A stretch of 64,000 nt of DNA from Alphaproteobacteria bacterium (GTDB taxonomy: Bacteria; Pseudomonadota; Alphaproteobacteria; Rhodobacterales; Rhodobacteraceae). The translations under genes and the position numbers were made by a program. A model generated the notes under the pieces. It did not search any database. It saw nothing but the letters and a program-made list of their open reading frames with translations, and had not been told where the DNA came from. Shown in pieces: positions 58,149-64,000 of this stretch (positions are counted from its first letter, which is position 1; the number at the start of each line of letters is the position of its first letter). The DNA is taken from positions 1 to 64,000 of the forward strand of contig JAUIFH010000009.1 in NCBI GenBank assembly GCA_030429495.1, given 5' to 3'.

Positions 58149-59177
58149 TCAGAGAGAAATCGAACGACCTTCATCCGCGCTCTTTCGCGCAGCGTCGAGG
58201 ACGGCGAGTGTGCGGGCGCCTTGTTCGGCGGTAACGGGCGGCGGCGTGCCGTCCCTCACAGCTTTGGTGAAGGCTTCGTAGTAGTCGTGGTAGCGGCCCT
58301 GTGCGGACGGCACCCGTTCGGTGCCGCCTTCCGCGTAAAGCATGCCCCAGTTGGCTTCGGGCTCATACCCCCAGGCGGACAGGTCATCCATGGGGCGTTT
58401 GCCGGCAAAGATATCCTGTGCCTGTATATCGGTCGTCAGGGACCAATAGGCCCCCTTGTCGCCATAGGCCCTGAGTTCGCGGGCATCTATATGGTTCAGT
58501 TTCGACGCCGACAGGTGGCTGTGCGCGCCGCTTTCGTGGCGCATCGTAATCGTGAAACTCACATCGGTTCGTCCGCCCGGCATGTCGGCAAAATCCATCT
58601 GCGCATCGACCACAGAAACGGGTCCAAGCAGATAGACCATCTGGTCCACGACATGGCTGCCGAGATCGCGCAGCAATCCGCCGCCCGGCCCCTGTTCAAC
58701 GGTTTGCGGACTGTCCTGGTCCATGCGCGATTCGATCCGCCAGATCTTGCCCAGCCGTCCATCGCGGATCACCTTGGCCAGTGTCTGAAGATCGGCATCA
58801 AAACGGCGGTTCTGGTAGACGCCGAGCGTAACCCCCCTGGACTTTGCCGCGCGGTCCAGTTCAAGCGCGCCTTCAGCATTGGGGGCAAACGGTTTGTCGG
58901 CGATGACATGCAGGCCCGCTGCGATCGCTTCCAGCACAAGCGCGCGTCGCGTCTGAGGTGGGGTCGTGACGGTCACCGCGTCACACACGCCCGCCGCAAT
59001 CATTTCGGTCAGGCTTGGATAGATCGGTGTGCCAGGCCAATCGGCCTTCGCTTTCGCAACGGTTGCCTCAGCCCGCGCGACGATACCTGACAGAGCGCAG
59101 CCTTCAGCGGCGGCGATGAAAGGCGTATGAAAATGCTGTCCGCCGGTTCCGTAACCGACCACACCGATCCTGAGCAT
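58149..59177 (-). CDS. Gfo/Idh/MocA family oxidoreductase
   Basis: A 342-residue NAD(P)-dependent sugar/cyclitol dehydrogenase. Nucleotide motif VGYGTGGQHFHTPFI, catalytic Lys in HVIADKPFAPNAEGA, and the C-domain YQNRRFDADLQTLAKVIRDG, GGGLLRDLGSHVVDQMVYLLGP (His/Asp of the active site). It is related to scyllo-inositol dehydrogenases such as IolW and IolX, but the substrate is not readable. It sits between the PanB-like gene (4-bp gap) and iolG, so it probably makes another inositol ketone. Confidence 0.92.
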   Translation of the reverse strand: MLRIGVVGYGTGGQHFHTPFIAAAEGCALSGIVARAEATVAKAKADWPGTPIYPSLTEMIAAGVCDAVTVTTPPQTRRALVLEAIAAGLHVIADKPFAPNAEGALELDRAAKSRGVTLGVYQNRRFDADLQTLAKVIRDGRLGKIWRIESRMDQDSPQTVEQGPGGGLLRDLGSHVVDQMVYLLGPVSVVDAQMDFADMPGGRTDVSFTITMRHESGAHSHLSASKLNHIDARELRAYGDKGAYWSLTTDIQAQDIFAGKRPMDDLSAWGYEPEANWGMLYAEGGTERVPSAQGRYHDYYEAFTKAVRDGTPPPVTAEQGARTLAVLDAARKSADEGRSISL

Positions 59178-59181
59178 CGCC

Positions 59182-60006
59182 TCAGCCCTTCACACTTTTC
59201 AGGAAGGCATCGAAATCATCGTCCTTGATCGGGACCGTATGTTCCGCCGCCGGATAACCACCATCGTCTACGTCCGCCTTGAAGGCCTTGAAGGCCGCGA
59301 TGCGTTCCTCTTGGATGGCCTTCAGTTTGGGTCCGAGATCGGCATAGACCTTGCCGTGACGCGGCTTGTGGTTGACGCCGTAACCGCAGACATCCTCGGT
59401 AAAGAGATACTGGGCGTCGGCATTTTTTCCCGCGCCCATGCCGAGCATGACTAACGAGGAGTTCTCAGACAGGAACTTCGCCACACGGTCAGGTACGACC
59501 TCCAACTCTGCCCCGAAGACACCGATTTCTTCCAGCTTTTGTGTGTGCCGCCAGAGTGCCAAAGCTTCATCCGCCGTCTTGCCTACTGCGCGCCAGCCGG
59601 TCCAGGAGATGTAGGAAGGGATCAGGCCAATATGGCCAACCACGGGAATGTGGTTGTCACAAAGCGTCTTCTGAATGTCATAGGAAGCCGCGCAGTAATA
59701 AGCGTCGCCGCCAATTGCGGCGTAGTGGAAGGCGGCCCGCAGGTAATCCTCGGCCGTCGCCAGCGGGCGTCCCTGATAACTCCCCCAGCCGCCATAGGGC
59801 AGACCAACCTGCACGAAACAATCGCCAGCCGCTTGGCGCATGGCGGCGTCGAAGACCTTGCCCTCGATCGACAGCATATGAATACCGGCAGCCGAGGCGG
59901 CGGCGGCCTCGTCATAGGTCGAGACATAGAGCATCGAGATTTTCTCGCCGCGCTTCTTCATGGCGCGGATGTCCTCGACATGCGGGCGGTTGTGGTACAT
60001 TCCCAT
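59182..60006 (-). CDS. PanB (ketopantoate hydroxymethyltransferase) homologue lacking metal ligands
   Basis: A 274-residue TIM-barrel protein with the PanB sequence pattern (GEKISMLYVSTYDEAAA, GLPYGGWGSYQG, VVGHIGLIPSYISWTGWRAVGKT, FGAELEVVPDRVAKFL). Compared with E. coli PanB, the catalytic Glu181 (LEVVP) is kept, but metal ligand Asp84 (ADLPF) is Gly in QVGLPY and Glu114 (KIEGG) is Ala in YYCAASY; Asp45 may be Glu. This looks like a relative with changed chemistry, not pantothenate synthesis; it lies within the inositol operon. Real function unknown. Confidence 0.8.
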   Translation of the reverse strand: MGMYHNRPHVEDIRAMKKRGEKISMLYVSTYDEAAAASAAGIHMLSIEGKVFDAAMRQAAGDCFVQVGLPYGGWGSYQGRPLATAEDYLRAAFHYAAIGGDAYYCAASYDIQKTLCDNHIPVVGHIGLIPSYISWTGWRAVGKTADEALALWRHTQKLEEIGVFGAELEVVPDRVAKFLSENSSLVMLGMGAGKNADAQYLFTEDVCGYGVNHKPRHGKVYADLGPKLKAIQEERIAAFKAFKADVDDGGYPAAEHTVPIKDDDFDAFLKSVKG

Positions 60007-60020
60007 GGCGGTTCCCCTGT

Positions 60021-60794
60021 TCAGATCGTGAAGGCGGCGCGGAAGGCGTTGAGCGCTACGTCCGAATCGCCCTTGGCGAAGGCTTCCATTCCGACCGGGC
60101 CGTCGTAGCCCATGTCATTCAGAGCGCGAGCGATCACCGGCCAGTTCATCTCTCCCGTGCCCGGCTCGCATCGACCGGGATTGTCGGCAACCTGTATCTC
60201 GCCGACCCACGGCAGGCAGGCCTCGGCCCACCGGATCACGTCCCCTTCGCCGATTTGCGTATGATAGAGGTCGAGATTGATCCGAAGCTGGGGCCGGTCG
60301 ACTGCCGAGACCAGTGACAGGACGTCGGCGGTGGTGTTGAACGGACAGCCGGGATGTTCCCTAAGATTCAGGTTTTCAAGCGTGAAGGTTACACCCTCCG
60401 CCTCGGCCAGATCGCAGATCCGGTGAAGCGTATCGCGGGCGCGCAGCCACATGCCTGGCGCTACATGCGCCATTTGCTGAATCGGGAGACCCAGATCGCC
60501 GAGTCCGGTGCCGTGCAGGTTCAGGCGTTCAACCCCCAGCCGCTTGCCGACCTGCGCCGTCTCTCGCGCCGAGGCAAGCAACAGCGCTGCCCCCTCCTCA
60601 TCCGCGAGCCGCCCCTGCAGATAGCCATTCATGATCGTGAACCGTGCGCCGGTCCTTTCCAGCGCCGCCAGATCCCAGTCCGGCCAATTCCAGAGACCCA
60701 CGCCAAAGCCCATCTCTTTGAGACGCGACGCGCGCCAGTGAATGGGCTTGTCGCGCCATAGCATCTCGGCGCAGGCGGCGAGTTGAAAACCCAT
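60021..60794 (-). CDS. Hydroxypyruvate isomerase-like TIM-barrel enzyme
   Basis: A 257-residue member of the sugar-phosphate isomerase/Hyi group. It begins MGFQLAACAEMLWRDKPIHW, with LGVERLNLHGTGLGD, VTFTLENLNLREHPGCP (Glu ligand), INLDLYHTQIGEGDVI (Asp/His) and VGEIQVADNPGRCEPGTGEMNW (the conserved metal and substrate residues), and EAFAKGDSD. Metal-dependent aldose/ketose isomerase; exact substrate unknown. Start ATG 60794 is 2 bp from the Rieske gene stop, so it is co-transcribed. Confidence 0.9.
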   Translation of the reverse strand: MGFQLAACAEMLWRDKPIHWRASRLKEMGFGVGLWNWPDWDLAALERTGARFTIMNGYLQGRLADEEGAALLLASARETAQVGKRLGVERLNLHGTGLGDLGLPIQQMAHVAPGMWLRARDTLHRICDLAEAEGVTFTLENLNLREHPGCPFNTTADVLSLVSAVDRPQLRINLDLYHTQIGEGDVIRWAEACLPWVGEIQVADNPGRCEPGTGEMNWPVIARALNDMGYDGPVGMEAFAKGDSDVALNAFRAAFTI

Positions 60795-60796
60795 GA

Positions 60797-61108
60797 TCAG
60801 ACTTCCACGAAAACCCGGCCGTTTTCGACCTTTGTCGGATAGGTGTGCAGGTTCTCGCAGGCGGGGGGTGTTTCGACCTCGCCGCTCTCCAGATTGAATA
60901 TTGAGGAATGCTTGGGGCATTCGATGGTGTTTTCAACGACAAGGCCGTCCGCAAGGTGGATTTCCTCATGCGTGCAGAGCCCATCGGTACAATAGTACTT
61001 GTCCTCGTGGTCGCGCACGATGATGAAGGTGCGGCCGCCGTGGTCGAAGCGGATCACGTCCTCTGCGTCGATGTCACCGGTTGCGCAGGCGTCTACCCAG
61101 TCTGCCAT
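60797..61108 (-). CDS. Rieske [2Fe-2S] ferredoxin, MocE-like
   Basis: A 103-residue soluble Rieske protein. Cluster ligands are in DGLCTHEEIHLADG (Cys-x-His) and IECPKHSSIFNLESGEV (Cys-x-x-His). It resembles MocE of rhizopine (methyl-inosamine) catabolism and ferredoxins of Rieske oxygenases. The matching oxygenase (MocD-like) and reductase are not in the window, so its electron-transfer partner may lie beyond the right edge or elsewhere. ATG 61108 gives MADWVDACATGDID. Its presence between inositol genes suggests an O-demethylation or amine-removal step. Confidence 0.93.
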   Translation of the reverse strand: MADWVDACATGDIDAEDVIRFDHGGRTFIIVRDHEDKYYCTDGLCTHEEIHLADGLVVENTIECPKHSSIFNLESGEVETPPACENLHTYPTKVENGRVFVEV

Positions 61109-61119
61109 GGGGGGTCTCC

Positions 61120-62079
61120 TTAGATATCTTGCGGTTTGAAATCGGCGGGGGCTGCGGGCATCACGCCCTTGAGAAGTGCGACGGATTTCTCCAGCCCTTC
61201 GAGCGAGTTGAGCAGCACGTCCTCGTGTTCGATCGACAGCCAGCCGTCGTAGCCGCCCATCTTCAGCCGGTAACAGAACTGCCGCCACCACTCCTCGCCA
61301 TGGCCGAAGCCGAGTGTGATGTAGCTCCATGACCTTGCCGGAATATCCATCAGGCTGCCGTTTTCCAGAAGCGAGGTCGTCGCCTGCACCGGCGCGTTCA
61401 GGAAGGTGTCCTTGGCATGGACGTGATAGACCGCGTCGCCCAGCGCCTCGGCGGCGATCAGCGGCTCAGCCCCCATCCAGAAAAGATGCGAGGGGTCGAG
61501 GTTCGCCCCGATCACGGGTCCGACCGCCTCGCGCAGTTTCCTCAGGGAAGGGACGTTGTAAACGCACTGGTTGCCGTGGAGTTCCAGCGCAATCTTCTCG
61601 ACGCCGTTCTCGCGGGCCAGCGCCACGATCTCGGTCCAGAACGGGATCAGCTTTTCTTCCCACTGGTAGCGCAGGATCGCCTGCGTCTCGGGTGGCCAGC
61701 TCGAGACGACCCAGTTGGGCATCACGTCGTTGGCCGATCCGGCGGGCAGGCCCGACATTGTGCAGACGGTCTTGATCCCCATCTCGCCGGCAACGCGGAT
61801 CGTGTCCTTCAGCCCTTCGCCCTGTGCGGGGTCGGTGGGGTGCAGGGGATTGCCGTTGGCGTTGAGGCTGATGACCTCGAGCCCCCGGTCGCTGAATGCC
61901 TTGAGAAACGCCTTCTGGTTGGCCTTGTTACCCAGCATGTCCTTCAGGCGGAAATGCGGGGCGGTGGACCAGCCGCAGGTGTTCACCTCGACACCCGAAA
62001 CGCCCATGCGGGCGGCGTGGTCAAGCATCGTCCCGAACGGCATCCCGCCGAGGCTGTCAGAGACAAAACCCAGTTTCAT
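61120..62079 (-). CDS. Sugar phosphate isomerase/epimerase-type TIM-barrel protein
   Basis: A 319-residue protein of the IolE/xylose-isomerase-like barrel family. It starts MKLGFVSDSLGGMPFGTMLDH, with GVSGVEVNTCGWS, GLEVISLNANGNPLHP, VEKIALELHGNQCVYN (Glu ligand), GANLDPSHLFWMG (Asp/His), YHVHAKDTF and WLSIEHEDVLLN (last Glu). Such enzymes isomerise or dehydrate inosose-like ketones. The start overlaps the stop of the upstream Gfo gene by 4 nt. Substrate unknown, likely a derivative of inositol. Confidence 0.92.
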   Translation of the reverse strand: MKLGFVSDSLGGMPFGTMLDHAARMGVSGVEVNTCGWSTAPHFRLKDMLGNKANQKAFLKAFSDRGLEVISLNANGNPLHPTDPAQGEGLKDTIRVAGEMGIKTVCTMSGLPAGSANDVMPNWVVSSWPPETQAILRYQWEEKLIPFWTEIVALARENGVEKIALELHGNQCVYNVPSLRKLREAVGPVIGANLDPSHLFWMGAEPLIAAEALGDAVYHVHAKDTFLNAPVQATTSLLENGSLMDIPARSWSYITLGFGHGEEWWRQFCYRLKMGGYDGWLSIEHEDVLLNSLEGLEKSVALLKGVMPAAPADFKPQDI

Positions 62080-63092
62080 GCGTAGAACTCCGGCTTGGCG
62101 ATCATCTCGACCGCCTGTTTCGTGCCCGATTGCAGCGCCCTGACCCCGGCCTCCGCGACCACGGCGGCAGCGTAGCCGTCCCAGCTGCTCGACGCGATCT
62201 CGGGGAAGGTGCCGGTCTCCACGAACCGCAGGAAGGCGCGGTTCTGGCTAACATAAGCCTCGTGGTAACGCCCGCGCCAATCGGCGTCGTAGCGGGTGGC
62301 CGATGCCAGTTTCATGTCGGTACGGGTATAGGCCACGTTGTTCATAGCGATGGAGCCGACCTCGCCGACGAGTTCCGCCCGCACGTCATAGCCATAGGCG
62401 GCGTTGTTGTTGATCTCGATGGTCACAAGCTGGCCGTCGGTAGTTTCCAACACCATCACAACGGGTGCAACGCGGGCGTCCGAGCGGCGCGGCTGGTGCG
62501 CGGTGATGGAGGCATATTCGGTCCTGAGCACGAGGCGCACGACGTCGAATTCATGCGGGGCGGAGTTGGTGATGGCCATCGCGCCGGTGAAATCGGCGGC
62601 GGGGGTTTCGACATTGCGGTGGAAGTTGTGCATCATCAACGCCCGGCCGAGCGCGCCATTTGCGAGTGCTTCGCGCATTTCCGCATAGGATTGATCGTAC
62701 CGGCGCATGAAGCCGAGCATCACATGGCGCAAACCTGCGGCCATCTCGGTCTGCATGACCTCGATACATTCCGCCGATTTCTGCGACAGGGGTTTTTCGC
62801 ACAGGACCCGCTTCCCGGCGGTGATGCAGGCCTTTGATAGCGGTGCATGTGTGAAGTCGGGCGACGCCACGATCACCGCGTCGACATCCGTGCGCGCGAT
62901 GGTGGCCTCGGGATCGCTCGCCACGTCCGCTGCGCCATGCGCGTCGGCCACGGATTTCGCGCGGTCGGCGTCCATGTCGCAGACCACCTGGAGCGTTGCG
63001 CCGGGCATATCCTCTGCCACGATCCGCGCGTGGTCCGCGCCCATAAGTCCTGCGCCGATGATGGCAATTCGCGTACTCAAGACAGTCTCCAT
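62076..63092 (-). CDS. Gfo/Idh/MocA family oxidoreductase (inositol-type)
   Basis: A 338-residue dehydrogenase. NAD motif IAIIGAGLMGADHARI, catalytic Lys in VLCEKPLSQKSAECI, GFMRRYDQSYAEMREAL, and SAPHEFDVVRLVL (active-site His/Asp) with NAAYGYDVRAELVGEVGS, close to IolG patterns. Third enzyme of this family in the cluster, so at least three cyclitol oxidations are encoded. It is coupled to the TIM-barrel gene downstream (4-nt overlap) and lies 82 bp after the ABC ATPase gene. Probable start 63092. Confidence 0.92.
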   Translation of the reverse strand: METVLSTRIAIIGAGLMGADHARIVAEDMPGATLQVVCDMDADRAKSVADAHGAADVASDPEATIARTDVDAVIVASPDFTHAPLSKACITAGKRVLCEKPLSQKSAECIEVMQTEMAAGLRHVMLGFMRRYDQSYAEMREALANGALGRALMMHNFHRNVETPAADFTGAMAITNSAPHEFDVVRLVLRTEYASITAHQPRRSDARVAPVVMVLETTDGQLVTIEINNNAAYGYDVRAELVGEVGSIAMNNVAYTRTDMKLASATRYDADWRGRYHEAYVSQNRAFLRFVETGTFPEIASSSWDGYAAAVVAEAGVRALQSGTKQAVEMIAKPEFYA

Positions 63093-63174
63093 CCATTCGG
63101 ACCGGCGCGGGGCCGTCCGTCTTCTCGGGTTTCAGGTGTGAAATGCCCGGGCGAGCGTTGTCCCGCCCGACCAA

Positions 63175-63999
63175 CTAGCGTGCAGGCGCTGGCGGGTGCC
63201 CTTCGTGGGTTTCCATGTAGCCTTCGATGTTCGCCTCCAGATCCGCCATGGATTCGCCACCTGCCATGAGGTCGGCGATCTCCTCGCGGGATTTCTCGCC
63301 CTTGCGGAAGTCGGCCGCGATGGCGCCACGGATCAGGACGGCGAAATGGTCGCCCACGGCCATCGCGTGCATGACCTGATGGGTGATGAAGATCACCGCC
63401 AGCCCGCGCCTTTTGGCCTCGTTGACGATGCGCAGCACATGCGCCGCCTGCTTGACGCCGAGCGCCGCTGTCGGCTCGTCGAGGATCAGGACACGGGCGC
63501 CGAAATGCACCGCGCGGGCAATGGCCAGTGACTGGCGTTCTCCGCCCGACAAACCGCCGACCAGCCGGTCGCCATCGTCGATCCGAGTGATGCCGAAATC
63601 CTGCACCGCCTTGACCGCGATCTCGTTCGCCTTCTTGCGGTCGTAGACCCTGAAGGGGCCGAAACCCTTCGTCGGCTCCACACCGGCGAAAAAGCTGCGC
63701 CCGATGGACATCAGGGGAAAGGTGCCGCCGAACTGGTGCACTGTGGCAATCCCGGCTTCCTGTGCGTCCTTCGGACGGGCGAAGCTGACCGGATTGCCAT
63801 CCATCAGGATCTCACCGCGCGTCGGCGCATGCACCCCGGCGAGCGTCTTGATCAGCGTCGATTTGCCCGCGCCGTTGTCGCCGAGAAGGCAGAGAACCTC
63901 GCCCTCGTGCACCTTCAAGGAAATTTCATGCAGCACGTCGATGGGGCCGAAGCTCTTGTCCACCTTCCGCAACTCGATGATTGGGGTCTTGTCGGACAT
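63175..63999 (-). CDS. Sugar ABC transporter ATP-binding protein
   Basis: A 274-residue ABC ATPase with one nucleotide-binding domain. Walker A GDNGAGKS at about 41-48, Q-loop VHQFGGTFP, signature [14 protein letters not shown], Walker [14 protein letters not shown] and the switch His in FITHQVMHA. It belongs to the RbsA/FrcA group of sugar importers; single-domain ATPases pair with one permease (FrcC type). Permease and binding protein should lie beyond the right window edge. The start is 1 base from the edge. Position at the head of the inositol cluster suggests an inositol or inositol-derivative importer. Confidence 0.93.
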   Translation of the reverse strand: MSDKTPIIELRKVDKSFGPIDVLHEISLKVHEGEVLCLLGDNGAGKSTLIKTLAGVHAPTRGEILMDGNPVSFARPKDAQEAGIATVHQFGGTFPLMSIGRSFFAGVEPTKGFGPFRVYDRKKANEIAVKAVQDFGITRIDDGDRLVGGLSGGERQSLAIARAVHFGARVLILDEPTAALGVKQAAHVLRIVNEAKRRGLAVIFITHQVMHAMAVGDHFAVLIRGAIAADFRKGEKSREEIADLMAGGESMADLEANIEGYMETHEGHPPAPAR

Positions 64000-64000
64000 G

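Overview
The window is high-GC bacterial chromosome with dense, mostly operonic genes. It most likely comes from the Rhodobacteraceae (Roseobacter group, Alphaproteobacteria). The markers are the chvI-chvG-hprK-rapZ-EIIA(Man)-HPr operon divergent from pckA, a long-form methylsuccinyl-CoA dehydrogenase (ethylmalonyl-CoA pathway), small HIG1-type membrane proteins, and DUF6473/DUF898 proteins. I saw no rRNA, tRNA or CRISPR array.

Layout. 0-9 kb: tuf, a small lipoprotein, a cytochrome P450, a Gly-rich TerB-like protein, an M48 protease + DUF898 membrane pair, and parC. 9-17 kb: an SDR, a HIG1-type protein, a PduO cobalamin adenosyltransferase, etfBA ending in a strong terminator, a lytic transglycosylase and a 3-hydroxybutyryl-CoA dehydrogenase. 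17-24 kb: the regulatory PTS operon (seven minus-strand genes, mostly with 4-nt overlaps) facing pckA. 24-28.6 kb: a 51-residue proline-rich small protein, an enolase-superfamily enzyme, and a two-gene oxygenase operon whose residues match the TmpA/TmpB phosphonate pathway, divergent from a LysR regulator. 28.6-36 kb: a long minus-strand run of an alcohol dehydrogenase, transporters, hydrolases, a PLP dehydratase, a haloacid dehalogenase and a site-2 protease. 36-41.6 kb: recO, a META-domain lipoprotein, an MFS transporter, methylsuccinyl-CoA dehydrogenase and a TauE/SafE exporter.

41.6-47.4 kb is an accessory island. At its left edge is a fragment of a phage/plasmid primase-helicase. At its right edge is a tyrosine integrase with an in-frame internal deletion, preceded by a ParD antitoxin whose ParE toxin is frameshifted. 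Between these remnants sits an intact module: a DUF4394 secreted protein, an ECF sigma factor, its membrane anti-sigma factor, a fasciclin protein, an exported methionine sulfoxide reductase B and a DoxX protein. It reads as an envelope oxidative-stress regulon.

47.5-51.2 kb concerns metals: a DUF2946-like protein with a PepSY membrane protein, a membrane-anchored cytochrome c, and a cobalamin riboswitch in front of a stand-alone CbiM-type permease. 51.6-64 kb is one minus-strand inositol catabolic cluster. The classic part is iolG, a fused iolC-DUF2090, iolD, iolE and iolB. Upstream lie two more Gfo/Idh/MocA dehydrogenases, two sugar-isomerase TIM barrels, a MocE-like Rieske ferredoxin, a PanB homologue that has lost metal ligands, and a sugar ABC ATPase at the edge. 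This suggests intake of an inositol derivative rather than myo-inositol alone.
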